Source: Phycisphaerales bacterium
GTDB taxonomy: Bacteria > Planctomycetota > Phycisphaerae > UBA1845 > Fen-1342
Reading direction: 5' to 3'
DNA: 64,000 nt
Assembly: GCA_016710275.1 (NCBI GenBank)
Contig: JADJXS010000001.1
Coordinates: forward strand, 1,798,001 to 1,862,000
The position numbers and the translations under genes are program-made. The notes below the pieces were generated by a model, which saw nothing but the letters and a program-made list of their open reading frames with translations, was not told where the DNA came from and searched no databases. Each line of letters opens with the position of its first letter. Position 1 is the stretch's first letter. Below are positions 10,771 through 19,947 of this stretch, piece by piece.

Positions 10771-11736
10771 TCACGCCGCATTGGCGTGCACCGTGATTGT
10801 CCCGCCCCAGATGGCCGAATTCGGGATCGTGACCGTGTGGCCGTCCGCGTTTTTCAGCACCGTCGATACCAGCGACATCGCCTGCACGTTGCCCTTCTGC
10901 CCGGCGATCGTGACCGTGTTGTTCAGGTCGTAGGGCCGGTAGAGCAGGATCATGATGCCCGAGGCGAAATTGCTCAACGTGCCTTGCAGCGCGAAGCCGA
11001 TCACGAAGCCGGCCGCGCCCATCGCCGCCAGGAACGGCCCGATGTTGACCTCCAGCATCGACAGCGCGACGACGAACCCCACGAACATGATGATCTTGTG
11101 CAGCGCGTTGACCATGAAATCGCGCAACAGGTTCGACATCTGCTTCATCGCGCCCAGTGCTCGTCGCGCCACCCCGCGCGCCACCCCGCTGATCACACGA
11201 AACACGACCAGCGTCGCAAGAAACATCAGGATGTTGCGCCCGTAGCGAATCCCGCCCTCCGGCGATTGCAGCCAGTGGGACACGCCGGTCCAGGCGGCGC
11301 CGGCGTCGGTCAGCTTCACCGTCATCCCCGAGACCGCGTCCCGGTAGGTGTCATAGTCATCCGACTTCCCGCCCTTGGCCCGCAGCGCGCTCAGCACCAC
11401 GTTCAGCCGGTCAATAATCGCCGTTCGTGCTTCGCGCCCCGCGGCCGCCTGCTCCAGCAGCTTCGTCCGGGCGTCGCCTTCCGCCGCCGCCGCGGCGATC
11501 TCGCAATTGCTGATCTCGCGCACCTTCTCCTGCAGAATCTTCTGCCATGCGTCGGCCTCGATGACCAGTTCCCCCTTGGTCAGGGGCTTGAGCAGCAGCT
11601 CCAGGTTGTCCGTGGACACCTTGACATCCCCCGCGGTGATCGGCACGGGCGGGTCAGCGGCGACTGCAATCGTGGGAAGCGAAAGGGCCGCCGCCAGCAG
11701 CGTGCCCAGAAGCGTCGCGGGAACTCGTGCGAACAT
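10771..11736 (-). CDS. Mechanosensitive channel, MscS family, short form
   Basis: 321 residues from the ATG at 11736, which precedes a signal-like hydrophobic stretch. A periplasmic-looking helical domain (about residues 30-140) is followed by MscS membrane helices and the pore/beta region FALQGTLSNFASGIMILLYRPYDL and TVLKNADGHTVTIPNSAIWG. The protein then ends at HANAA, about where E. coli MscS still has roughly 95 residues of alpha-beta domain. No continuation is visible in other frames downstream, so this looks like a natural short form or an old truncation. The role would be ion and solute release under membrane tension. Confidence 0.8.
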   Translation of the reverse strand: MFARVPATLLGTLLAAALSLPTIAVAADPPVPITAGDVKVSTDNLELLLKPLTKGELVIEADAWQKILQEKVREISNCEIAAAAAEGDARTKLLEQAAAGREARTAIIDRLNVVLSALRAKGGKSDDYDTYRDAVSGMTVKLTDAGAAWTGVSHWLQSPEGGIRYGRNILMFLATLVVFRVISGVARGVARRALGAMKQMSNLLRDFMVNALHKIIMFVGFVVALSMLEVNIGPFLAAMGAAGFVIGFALQGTLSNFASGIMILLYRPYDLNNTVTIAGQKGNVQAMSLVSTVLKNADGHTVTIPNSAIWGGTITVHANAA

Positions 11737-11963
11737 GGCGAATCTCGATCCGTTGCAGATGGGTGCGCCGAGCAGGGGCCGCGTCACGACGACGCGCCGC
11801 AGCCTCGGCGTCTGTGGCGGGATTATCCCGGATGGGCGGCCGGTGTCGAGCCTGTCTCTTGCGCGTGGCCTCGTTCGGGGGTACAGTCCGCGCAAGGCGG
11901 CGCACGGTTGTTCGCCCCGCCTGTGCAAGTCCGCGCCATTCTGCGCCGAACAGGGCACGAATC

Positions 11964-13514
11964 TTGGCATTCTCCTTCGATTCCGCGATTGCCGACCCCC
12001 GTCGCGCTGCTCCGCGCGTCGCGATCGCGGTCGGCGTGTTCGCGCTGCTGTTGTTCGGCCTCACCGCCGCTCCCGGCGTCTGCTGGCAGGACAGCGGCAT
12101 GCACCAGTACCGCGTACTCAACGGAATGCTGACGAACCCCCTCGGGTTGGCGCTTTCCCACCCACTGCACTTTCACCTCTGCTCGTTTGTCGTCGCGATC
12201 TTCCCCGGCGAGCCGGCATTTCTCATGAACTTCGTCTCGGCCCTCGCCGGCGCGGTCGGCGTCGGGGCACTCTGCGGACTGGTGCTGACGCTCACCGGCT
12301 CCCTCCGCGCGGCCTGCCTTGCGGCGGCCGTGCTGGCGCTGTCGCACACCTACTGGCAGATGTCGGCCGTCACGGAGACTTATTCGCTCCATGCGGCGCT
12401 AATGATCCTCGAATGGTGCGTATTGGCGCGACTTGCGCGAACCGGTGACGGCGCCTGGCTCGTCCCGCTTTTCGCCCTGAGCGGCCTCCACATTGCCAAT
12501 CACATGCTCGGCCTGCTGACGCTTGTGACCTACGTCGGTGCGGCCATAGCGGTAGCGCAGCGGGGAAGAACCTCGGGTCTGCACGTCGTCGCCGCCGCGA
12601 TCGCCTGGGGCATCTGCACCATGCCCTACTCGATCATCGTGGTCGAGTGGTACTACCGCACCGGCGACCTGGCGGCCACGCTGCATTCGACCTTCTTCGG
12701 CGGTGCGGAGGGCGCCCGCGGTTACGCCGCCGAAGTACTCAATGCGAAAATCACCCCCGGCGGACTGCTCATGTCGCTCGCCTACTGGGCCTACAACTTC
12801 CCCAGTGCGGCCATCCTGTTGGCGCTCTTCGGCGTGCGGCACATGCGCGGCGGGCGGCGGCCGCTGTTCTGGCGGACGATTGCGGTCCAATCGGTGCTGA
12901 TCTTCGCCTTTGTCATGCGCTACTCGATTCACGATCAGGTGACGTTTTTCGTGCCGATCTGCGCGATGACAGCGCTTTGGGCGGGGCTGGGCACCGAGCG
13001 CCTGCTGCGCTGGTCAGAGGTCCGCGGCCGCAGGCGCGGAGTTCGCGCGATGCTGCTGTCCTGCGTGATGGCCCCGGTGGCCGTCTATGCGGTATTCCCG
13101 GAGGCGGCGCGGGCTGCCGGCTGGCTGCAATCGAAAATGCGACAAGTCCCCTATCGCGACTCCTACGATCACTTCCTGCGCCCGTGGCGCGTCGGGGATG
13201 ACTCCGCCGAGCGATTCGCCGTGGCAGCGCTGGAAGCGGCCGGCCCGGGCGGGTTCCTCCTCGCAAACCTGACCGTCGGCCCGATGACGGCGTATGTCGC
13301 ACAGCGGCGCGAATCGCCGCCGGGGGTTCGAGTGTTTTCCTATCGCGAAAGCCTGACGATCCGCGAGCCGTCGTTGACGGATGATGACCTGCTGTCCCAT
13401 CTCCGCGATCGGGGCGTCGTGATCGTGGCGCCCTTCGCCGACCTGGAGCGCTATTGGGGTGAGGCGTTTGAGGTCGTGCGGTCCGAGACGTTCTGGACGC
13501 TGTACGAGCGTTGA
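11964..13514 (+). CDS. DUF2723-like polytopic membrane protein (O-mannosyltransferase-like fold)
   Basis: 516 residues with about ten hydrophobic segments and a soluble C-terminal domain of about 130 residues. The N-terminus carries CWQDSGMHQYRVLNGM followed by LALSHPLHFHL, matching the acidic first-loop signature and HP motif of DUF2723/PMT-like proteins, which are thought to transfer sugars from lipid carriers. HTYWQMSAVTETYSLHAAL is a second conserved-looking loop. The start is a TTG at 11964, with AGGG upstream and no in-frame ATG or GTG close by; this start is uncertain. The gene is divergent from the MscS gene. Confidence 0.68.
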   Translation: MAFSFDSAIADPRRAAPRVAIAVGVFALLLFGLTAAPGVCWQDSGMHQYRVLNGMLTNPLGLALSHPLHFHLCSFVVAIFPGEPAFLMNFVSALAGAVGVGALCGLVLTLTGSLRAACLAAAVLALSHTYWQMSAVTETYSLHAALMILEWCVLARLARTGDGAWLVPLFALSGLHIANHMLGLLTLVTYVGAAIAVAQRGRTSGLHVVAAAIAWGICTMPYSIIVVEWYYRTGDLAATLHSTFFGGAEGARGYAAEVLNAKITPGGLLMSLAYWAYNFPSAAILLALFGVRHMRGGRRPLFWRTIAVQSVLIFAFVMRYSIHDQVTFFVPICAMTALWAGLGTERLLRWSEVRGRRRGVRAMLLSCVMAPVAVYAVFPEAARAAGWLQSKMRQVPYRDSYDHFLRPWRVGDDSAERFAVAALEAAGPGGFLLANLTVGPMTAYVAQRRESPPGVRVFSYRESLTIREPSLTDDDLLSHLRDRGVVIVAPFADLERYWGEAFEVVRSETFWTLYER

Positions 13515-14146
13515 GCGGGGGCAGACGCAGGCGTGCGAGTTTCGGCGCGGCCGCGTCGAACCGGCACGCAACCGCTCCCGGCCGCCAATCTTGAGAATTA
13601 TTACCGGTTCATCCCCACTTTGCTTGACTTATCGGCCGATGCGCGGCAATGATTCAGCAATCGTGTCGTCCTCGTTCGCTTGCTGCGGAGGCTCTGTCTC
13701 CGCGCGGCGGCTCCCCGGGTGCGGCATGGTGAGCGCCGACTCTGTGTTTGCAGCGTCGGTGCCGAAGCCCTGACGGGTAGGGAGCGCAGCGACGGAACGG
13801 CACACCGTCGCGGCTCCGGTCAGGCCCGATGCGACGGCCCCCTCTCGCGTCGGCGGTCATGGTGCGACGGCCCCTCGTCGCGCCTTCGGTCTCGTGCGGA
13901 TTGGCCCCGTGAATCGCGCTCGCAGCGCTCGGCCGTGCCGGTCGGCGCAATGCGGCCGTCTTTGGTTGCTACGGCTTCATGCCGCAGCGCCCGAAGCGGC
14001 TCGCCGACGCGCGGTTCATGGGCGGAAGCGCGGACCGGTTCATCGTTTCGGGCGAGTCGCGCGCCGTTCGGCGCACCGCGACGATTGATGAATCATGTAA
14101 GGCGGATCGCGGGCACGGATGCTCCGCTGCCGGGAGAGGCACTGTC
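13515..14146. other. Non-coding stretch with an imperfect inverted repeat
   Basis: No convincing gene lies between the DUF2723 gene and the prepilin-like gene (632 bases); the small open frames have no ribosome binding site or recognisable protein. It holds an imperfect inverted repeat at 13769-13824, whose left arm starts CCTGACGGG and whose right arm ends CCGGTCAGG. This could be a structured RNA end of the upstream transcript. No T-run follows, so a rho-independent terminator is not supported. The last bases (GGGAGAGG) are the ribosome binding site of the next gene. Confidence 0.45.
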
Positions 14147-15196
14147 ATGACATGGGGCCGCACTCACTTCGTGCGCGGGCGCGTTCAATTTCTCATTGAT
14201 CCGCTTCGCTCCGCATTCACCCTCGTCGAACTGCTGGTGGTCATCGCGATCATCCTGCTGCTGATGTCAATCCTGCTGCCCTCGATGTCCGAGGCGCGGG
14301 TGCAGGCGCAGCGGGTCGTTTGCCTGTCGAACCTCAAGCAGTTCGGCAACATGGCGCACACCGCCGCCAGCGACGACAGCAGGCAGCGCCTGCATCTGGC
14401 GCACGAGGTCACGAACGAAGATTCGGACCGCGGGCCTTATTTCTGGATGGGCTCCGGCGATCACTGCTGGGGCGGGGCGGACGGCAGCGATCCGGAATTC
14501 GGCGGGCCGAACCTGGGCCTGCCGCCGAAGGGTAGCAAGGGGCGGTACATGAACCGCTACATGACCGGCGGCCACTCGTCCAATCCGCAGGCGCAGCGCG
14601 ACTTCCGCCTGTTCCAGTGCCCGACCGACAAGGGCATGGTGCAGGACGTATTCAGCGCGGCGCCGCGCTCGAGCGCATGGGCCGAAAGCGTGTTCAAGGC
14701 CAGCGGCAACAGCTACATGGGGGATTACTACTACGTGAAGCTGCACGGGTTGTTTGACGACCCGTCGGACCACGCTCCGTATCGGCGCTGGGGGGCTTAT
14801 CGCCGCCCGCTGCACCAGTTTTCCGAGCCGGCGAAGAATCTGCTGTTCTGGGAGTCGCGGTTCATTCAGGCCATGGCGAACACGACCGAGCTGGGCTACG
14901 CCAGCATCGGCTTCGACATCGGCTCGCGGCCGCAGACGATCCCCGGTTGGCACGGCCCGCGCAGCCGTTTCAACGCGGTCTTCGCCGACGGACACGCCGA
15001 GGTCATCCAGCTTCGCAAATCCGGCGACATGAACGACCCGCGTGATTACGCGACGCCGGGCAACGCATACTGGCGCACGTACTGGCGGGCCAGCGCCTGG
15101 AAGTACGACAATTTCCCGCAGCCGACGGTGAAGAACACCTGGTTCAGCCCGGCCGTCGGGCCGGAGCGCTGGCTGACCGGCGTATGGAATCCCTGA
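14147..15196 (+). CDS. Prepilin-type N-terminal methylation domain protein with H-X9-DG-like C-terminus
   Basis: 349 residues. Residues about 20-45 form the type IV prepilin signal: the F-TLVELLVVIAIILLLMS block with Glu at position +5 after the expected cleavage, followed by the long hydrophobic helix. The C-terminal FNAVFADGHAEVI resembles the planctomycete H-X9-DG / DUF1559 ending. These pseudopilins are processed by PilD and often expanded in planctomycetes, where their function is mostly unknown. The ATG at 14147 is supported by GGGAGAGG upstream. No pilus assembly gene is adjacent. Confidence 0.87.
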   Translation: MTWGRTHFVRGRVQFLIDPLRSAFTLVELLVVIAIILLLMSILLPSMSEARVQAQRVVCLSNLKQFGNMAHTAASDDSRQRLHLAHEVTNEDSDRGPYFWMGSGDHCWGGADGSDPEFGGPNLGLPPKGSKGRYMNRYMTGGHSSNPQAQRDFRLFQCPTDKGMVQDVFSAAPRSSAWAESVFKASGNSYMGDYYYVKLHGLFDDPSDHAPYRRWGAYRRPLHQFSEPAKNLLFWESRFIQAMANTTELGYASIGFDIGSRPQTIPGWHGPRSRFNAVFADGHAEVIQLRKSGDMNDPRDYATPGNAYWRTYWRASAWKYDNFPQPTVKNTWFSPAVGPERWLTGVWNP

Positions 15197-15428
15197 TCCT
15201 GCGGCGAGCACGCGTTCCTGCCGCGGGAACGGCCCCGCGGCGCGGTGCAGCCCACAACCCTCGGGCATGCACCGCGCCGCGTTCCTTTTTCGGCGTGGCG
15301 CAGTGCGGCATCGAATCAGTCGCTCGTCCTGCTCATCCCCTCTCTGTCCGGGCAGCCGCTTTCCTTTGTGATCTCGTCGGATACCATTCACGTCGGCAAC
15401 CGGAAGCGATGCGATAGGAGCAGGTTGA

Positions 15429-16700
15429 ATGCGAGCTTGCCCGGCGGTGCGGCGGCGGTTCGTTCTGTCAAATTCCCTCGTATGGTTGTCGGCCGGAGTT
15501 GTGCTTCTGGTCGGCTGCATTCAGCGTACGGCACGCGAGCTGCCCGATTGCGAACCGGCCGCCGGTTCCAACTCGCAGGCCGCGGGCCGCTCCAGCGCTA
15601 TCCACGCGCCGAACAGCGATTCGACCGGTGTGGCCGAACAGCCCCCGGATTCGGCATTCCTTTCCACCGTGTCGCCCTTCGAGCGCGGGCCGCTCGACGT
15701 GCGCACTTTCGAGGTGGAGGCGTGCGTTCAAGGCCCGCCGGTGCCGCTGCGCATCCATACTCCCGCAGCCCCGGGTCAGTACGCCGTCGTCCTGTTCCAT
15801 CACGGATTCATGACGCGAAACTCGTTCTATGACTCGGTGCTGACGCATGTTGCCTCTCACGGGCTGATCGTCGTCGCACCGCAGTCGTACGAGCCGGGGT
15901 TCGGAGCGCTGTCCGGCAATCCAAACGTCATGCAGGAAGCCGAGTACTCGCGCGAGATCGTCAGTTGGATCGAGTCGCGGCTGGAAGCGGCGGTTCGCGA
16001 TTCAGGCCGGGAGATAATCGTCGCAGAGGCGGTTGGGCGCTCGAATGGGGTAAGCGGCGCGACAACTGGCGCGGCGAATGGACCCGCATCTGACGCGGCA
16101 ACTCGCGCGGCGAATGCCCTCGGAAGTCCCGCGAATGCTTCCAGCCTGGAGCAAGGCACGACAGGCGGCGATTCTGCGGTCATTCCGCGGCCGGACCTGC
16201 TCACGATCGGCGGGCATTCGCGCGGCGGGCTGGCCGCCTGGCTTGTTTGCGAGATGCTGCCCGGCCGATTCGCGGGCATCGTCGGCGTGGATCCCGTCGG
16301 CGGCGCGGGCGGCCGCGTCTCATCCCGCGGCGCTCGATCGCAGCCAGCAGGGGACGAAGCCATGCCCGGGCCGCCGGCGGTAATCCTCGGCGCCGGCCTG
16401 GGCGGCAGTTGCGCGCCGGCGGGTCGCAATTATGAACAGTTCTTCGCTTCCACCGTCGGTCCGGCTTGGAAGATCGTCGCGACGGAGCAGGGCCACGGCG
16501 ACATGCTGGACGAGAAGGCGGCGACGGCGGCGGGGCAGGTGTGCGACACCAGCCGCAATCGCGAGCCGATGCGGCGGCTGACCGCGGGGCTGATCGTGCT
16601 GACGGCGCAGCGCGGCGCGCCGGCGGATTCCGGCGCTGAAGCGATTCTGAATGCGCTGCCGGAGACGGCTCCGACGCCGGTGGTGATCGAGCGAAAGTGA
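15429..16700 (+). CDS. Secreted lipoprotein, alpha/beta-hydrolase (chlorophyllase/PET-hydrolase-like)
   Basis: 423 residues. A signal peptide ends in the lipobox LVGC (Cys30), so the protein is probably lipid-anchored. The hydrolase domain starts with YAVVLFHHGFMTRNSFYDSV (oxyanion region), has the nucleophile elbow GGHSRGG (Ser264), a likely Asp in GIVGVDPVGG and a likely His in EQGHGDM. An Ala/Asn/Ser/Gly-rich insert of about 40 residues (205-245) interrupts the domain before the elbow and reads as a low-complexity loop. The substrate cannot be predicted. It is a single gene upstream of the integrated element. Confidence 0.8.
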   Translation: MRACPAVRRRFVLSNSLVWLSAGVVLLVGCIQRTARELPDCEPAAGSNSQAAGRSSAIHAPNSDSTGVAEQPPDSAFLSTVSPFERGPLDVRTFEVEACVQGPPVPLRIHTPAAPGQYAVVLFHHGFMTRNSFYDSVLTHVASHGLIVVAPQSYEPGFGALSGNPNVMQEAEYSREIVSWIESRLEAAVRDSGREIIVAEAVGRSNGVSGATTGAANGPASDAATRAANALGSPANASSLEQGTTGGDSAVIPRPDLLTIGGHSRGGLAAWLVCEMLPGRFAGIVGVDPVGGAGGRVSSRGARSQPAGDEAMPGPPAVILGAGLGGSCAPAGRNYEQFFASTVGPAWKIVATEQGHGDMLDEKAATAAGQVCDTSRNREPMRRLTAGLIVLTAQRGAPADSGAEAILNALPETAPTPVVIERK

Positions 16701-17014
16701 TGTTGTGTCGCCGCATTTCGGTCCGTCAGGCCGATTCGCGCGGATATCGGGATGGCGGTTGTCGATAGGTTTGACGCTTCGATCGGCTCAGCAATGCGCG
16801 CAGTGATTGGCTGTCCACGCGCGGCGAAATCGCTGCCAAACTGCAACCCGACCGGCCACGCATGACGCGAACGACCCTTGCGCACCGTCCCAGAGTGCTC
16901 CAGTAGTCGGGGAAATCAGCTCGAACCAGAGCGCACGACCAGGGCCGTACTCGACCGCTTGCGGGGGAATTCGGACATGAATCCGCGTGAAAGAGCGTCG
17001 GCAGGGAGGAAACG
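16701..17014 (+). other. Non-coding host flank of the integrated element
   Basis: 314 bases between the lipoprotein hydrolase gene and the left attachment core. I see no gene, hairpin with T-run, or tRNA here. It would have been next to the tRNA-Tyr gene before insertion. Confidence 0.5.
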
Positions 17015-17038
17015 ATTGGGCGCGGCTGGATTCGAACC
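17015..17038. repeat. Left attachment site core (attL)
   Basis: This 24-bp sequence beginning ATTGGGCGCGGC is identical to 22041-22064. The flanks diverge immediately on both sides. It covers the T-arm 3' half and the acceptor 3' strand of tRNA-Tyr, the standard tyrosine-recombinase target. Only the tRNA fragment is here; the intact gene is at the other end. Confidence 0.9.
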
Positions 17039-17232
17039 CCCCGCGCTTTCTAGGCGGAAAACACGCGATCCCCGCCGAAGCGGCGCAGAATCCGGCGCAC
17101 TTTCCGACGAATCCGACACAATCGGACGGCCTGGACCCCGACCTGGCGGCGATCATGGCGGCGTGGCCGAAGCTCGGCCCGGCGACCCGGGCGAGCGTGC
17201 TGAGGATCGTCGGCGACGCGACCCGGGAATAG
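17039..17232 (+). other. Displaced 3' coding segment of the integrase (used in the excised circle)
   Basis: Joined to the right core, this segment continues the integrase frame without interruption to a stop at 17230-17232. 20777-22064 is 1288 bases and 17039-17232 is 194, giving 1482, or 494 codons including stop. The encoded tail begins PPRFLGGKHAIPAEA and ends with a helical DLAAIMAAWPKLGPATRASV segment. It is protein-like and, from memory, resembles C-terminal ends of planctomycete integrases. In the integrated state this segment is cut off from its start codon. Confidence 0.72.
17078..17102. repeat. 25-bp direct repeat, left copy (candidate arm-type site)
   Basis: This sequence (starting AAGCGGCGCAGAATCC) is identical to 21886-21910 in the same orientation. 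It lies 39 bases inside the left core, while the other copy lies 130 bases inside the right core. Placement on both sides of the core in the circular form suits arm-type integrase or excisionase binding sites. Binding is inferred from position only. Confidence 0.55.
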
Positions 17233-17832
17233 TGCCGGCGGACGGCCCCCTGTGTGACGATAATGGACGGCCCGCACGTCGATTCCCTGGCCCGCTGGGC
17301 GACGTGGCGCGGCGATCCTGTCCGAACCCCCCGGGCGACGCGACGACGCGGCGGGACGGCCCCCGGACGGCCGGAATTTCCATTCCTGGAACGCGATGCC
17401 CCCTCGCGCCGACCCGCTTCGACGGCGTGAACCCCCCCCCGACGACGCGGGCTGGCGACAATGGCGACATGCGACACAATTCGACTTTCTGCCCGGGAAC
17501 TTGAATTTTGTCGCCAAGGGGGGTGGCGATTCCGCCCCCGACCGGCTCCGACGCCCCCCCCGCGGACGGACTAGAAACGGTCGTAAACCTAGGTTTTCCG
17601 CGGCGGAATTCGATAGGTTCTCCGGGCGATTCGGCGGACGTGGGCTATGCGAATCGACGGGAGTAAGCGTTATCGCGCTGCGGAATCTCGGCCGGGTTGG
17701 CGCAGATGGTGGAGTGCGTCGATACTTCGCGGCGCCGAGTTGTGCCGGGTAGCTCCCGGTCCTGCTGCCCGGTGCGCCGTTCACGATCCTTGCGGCGCAT
17801 TCGGGCGGCGGCTCGGCAACGAGGATCGACCG
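17233..17832 (+). other. Non-coding left region of the element with C-tracts and inverted-repeat arm
   Basis: 600 bases with no convincing gene. It contains a 9-C run (17432-17440), the left arm of the 65-bp inverted repeat (17451-17515), a 6-G run (17518-17523) and an 8-C run (17554-17561). The end supplies GAGG upstream of the HTH gene start. It is the best candidate for the element's control or replication region. Confidence 0.5.
17451..17515 (+). repeat. 65-bp inverted repeat, left arm
   Basis: Matches the reverse complement of 20521-20585 at 63 of 65 positions (the differences are C/T and G/A). The arm contains three closely spaced GCGACA units (TGGCGACA, TGGCGACA, TGCGACA) and is itself bounded by GGCGACA and TGTCGCC, so it looks like an iterated protein-binding site. 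Read forward, the arm also holds an ATG with a short open peptide start (MATCDTIRLSARELEFCR), so a duplicated gene start is an alternative explanation. Confidence 0.85.
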
Positions 17833-18522
17833 ATGCCCCCTGTTGTCACCATCGAACAACGACCCGAGCCGATCGTCTATGCGAGCGAAGTGCGGCTAAA
17901 GTCTGGTGGGTGGGTGGTCACGAAGCACACGCGGCTCCCCGGAATCCCGCGCGACCTGCCGAGCGACGGGCACCTCCTGACGGCGCTGGCCGACATGTTG
18001 CGCGGCGTCGCGCTTGCACTGAAGTTGTGCGGCCCGGTCCGTTGGACCGATCTGGCGCACCATCCCGCATATATCGGCGACCCGGGCGGCGAGCAATTTC
18101 AAAATGCACTGCATCGCGCGGCGGAAATTGTCTCGGCTTGCGGACTCGAAGCGACTGCGATCGATCGGATGATGCACCGAACCGTAACGGCGAAAGTAGC
18201 ATCGCGCGCGGCCGAGTGCCTGCTTGCCGCGTCGCGCGCCCCGGCGGCGAAGCGACGACCCCCGGTGAAGCGAAAGCGGCGCGCCTCTGTTGACCTGCGA
18301 CCGCTGACGGACCGCGAAAATGAAATCTGGAACGCGCTCGCGGCGAACGGCGGCAACGTGAGCGCGACGGCCGAGAATCTCGGCGTTTCGCGCCAGCGCG
18401 TTCAAGCAGTGAAGCGGCGGGTGGCCGACGTGATGAGAGCGGCCGGCGACGGATCGACGGCACGATCATCCGTCCGCGTTCGTGGCCGGCTCCGCACCGA
18501 TGCCGGCGACGACGGGCGGTAG
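17833..18522 (+). CDS. HTH protein of the integrative element (LuxR/sigma region 4-like helix-turn-helix)
   Basis: 229 residues. The N-terminal two thirds match nothing I recognise. The C-terminal part has LTDRENEIWNALAANGGNVS followed by ATAENLGVSRQRVQAVKRRV, a clear winged or tetra-helical HTH of the LuxR/sigma region 4 kind, preceded by a basic KRRPPVKRKRR linker. It probably regulates the element's genes. The ATG at 17833 has GAGG eight bases upstream. The gene sits between the left arm of the 65-bp inverted repeat and the HTH-DUF3987 gene. Confidence 0.65.
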   Translation: MPPVVTIEQRPEPIVYASEVRLKSGGWVVTKHTRLPGIPRDLPSDGHLLTALADMLRGVALALKLCGPVRWTDLAHHPAYIGDPGGEQFQNALHRAAEIVSACGLEATAIDRMMHRTVTAKVASRAAECLLAASRAPAAKRRPPVKRKRRASVDLRPLTDRENEIWNALAANGGNVSATAENLGVSRQRVQAVKRRVADVMRAAGDGSTARSSVRVRGRLRTDAGDDGR

Positions 18523-18738
18523 CTCGCGCCCCTGCAACCCCCTGCAACCCCCCCCGCAACCCTTTTGTGACGACGGCTGCACGCCCACGCGCTGGCCGGA
18601 CCTGCTGCGCAGCTTGGGAAACCGCGTGTCGGGGGGGGGTGCAACGCAACCTGCGACGGATTGATGGTTGCATGGCCCGCACTTGGGTAGAGCGCGGCGA
18701 CGTGCCGCGCGATGCGACCCGAGTACGGAGTACTCTCC

Positions 18739-19947
18739 ATGCGACGCAATCCGATCGACTCCCCCAAGCCCGTGACCGACTCCCTCAAGCCCACCACGAT
18801 CGACGCCCCCCATCTGCTGCGAATCCCGGAAGCGGCCGCGAAGCTGGCCGTCTGCCCGCGGACGGTTCAATCCGCAATCGCGCGCGGCGATCTGCGCGTT
18901 GTCCGGCTCGGCCGGGCCGTTCGGATCGACCCCGCCGACTTGCGCGTACATCTGGACGTGCCGGAGTGCGGCTCCGGGCGGTGGCCGATGAGCGGCGCAA
19001 AAATCCGCCCGGCGCACGCGGGGGCGCGCGACGGGCGACGGACGAACGGAGCATCGACACCTGACATCATACCGCGCGGCTCGTTGGGCGCGGACGTGCC
19101 GGAATTCGCGCCATTCCCGATCGACGCGCTTCCCGGCCCGGTCCGCGAGTTTGTGGCCGCGGCGTCGGCTGCGATCGGCTGTGATCCCTGCTACGTCGGG
19201 CTGCCGCTGCTGGCGGCGCTGGCGGCGTCAATCGGCAACTCGCGGCGAATCGCGCTCAAGCGCTCGTGGACCGAACCGGCGATCTTGTGGTGCGCGCTGG
19301 TCGGCGAAAGCGGCACGTCGAAAACACCCGCGATCAAGGCGGCGCTCCGGCCGCTGCGCGACGCGCAGCGCGTGGCGTTCGCCGAACACGCGAGCACGAT
19401 GCAACACTTCGAGGCGGACCGACTCCGCGCCGAGGCGGCGCTCACGGCATGGAAGCGACAAGCTGCCGGCGGAAATGCGCCGACCGAACCCCCGCAGATT
19501 CCGGCCCCGCCGACGGCGCGCCGGTACATCGTGTCGGACACAACGGTCGAAGCGCTCGCGCCGATTTTGCTCGGCAATGCGCGCGGCGTGCTGCTCGCGC
19601 GCGATGAGCTGGCCGGCTGGGTGGGTGCATTCGACCGCTACGCGGCGGCTGGGCGAGTGGGAAGTGATGCGCCGTTCTGGTTGAGCGCGCATTCCGGCGA
19701 GGCTGTGGTGATCGATCGAAAGACTGGCATTCCGCCGACGATTCACGTCCCGGCGGCGTGCGCTTCGATCTGCGGCGGGATTCAGCCGCGCACACTTGCC
19801 CGGGCGATCGGACAGGAACATGCCGACAACGGCCTACTCGCGCGCCTGCTGCTGGCGACGCCCCCGCGCGTCCGAAAGTCTGGCGTGAGGCGGATATCCC
19901 GGCCGCTGTGGACGAAGCGCTCGACCAGATTTTCCGCACACTGCTGA
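18739..19947 (+). CDS. Excisionase-like HTH fused to DUF3987, N-terminal part (frameshifted gene)
   Basis: 402 residues. Residues about 25-75 form a MerR/excisionase-type HTH (LLRIPEAAAKLAVCPRTVQS, then a GDLRVVRLGRAVRID wing). From about residue 120 the sequence is DUF3987, a P-loop-associated domain of phage and plasmid primase or replication modules: FPIDALPGPVREFV, PLLAALAASIGNSRRIALK, LVGESGTSKTPAIKAAL (Walker A-like), ARDELAGWVGAFDRY (Walker B-like) and NGLLARLLLATPP. The ATG at 18739 has GGAG eight bases upstream. At the C5 run 19861-19865 one C is missing; after it the family sequence continues in the frame ending at 20699. Confidence 0.75.
   Translation: MRRNPIDSPKPVTDSLKPTTIDAPHLLRIPEAAAKLAVCPRTVQSAIARGDLRVVRLGRAVRIDPADLRVHLDVPECGSGRWPMSGAKIRPAHAGARDGRRTNGASTPDIIPRGSLGADVPEFAPFPIDALPGPVREFVAAASAAIGCDPCYVGLPLLAALAASIGNSRRIALKRSWTEPAILWCALVGESGTSKTPAIKAALRPLRDAQRVAFAEHASTMQHFEADRLRAEAALTAWKRQAAGGNAPTEPPQIPAPPTARRYIVSDTTVEALAPILLGNARGVLLARDELAGWVGAFDRYAAAGRVGSDAPFWLSAHSGEAVVIDRKTGIPPTIHVPAACASICGGIQPRTLARAIGQEHADNGLLARLLLATPPRVRKSGVRRISRPLWTKRSTRFSAHC

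Noticed and set aside
17647..17832. N-terminal extension of the element's HTH protein (62 extra codons)
   Set aside because: The extension is Arg/Trp-rich text without a ribosome binding site. GAGG upstream of the ATG at 17833 gives the better start.
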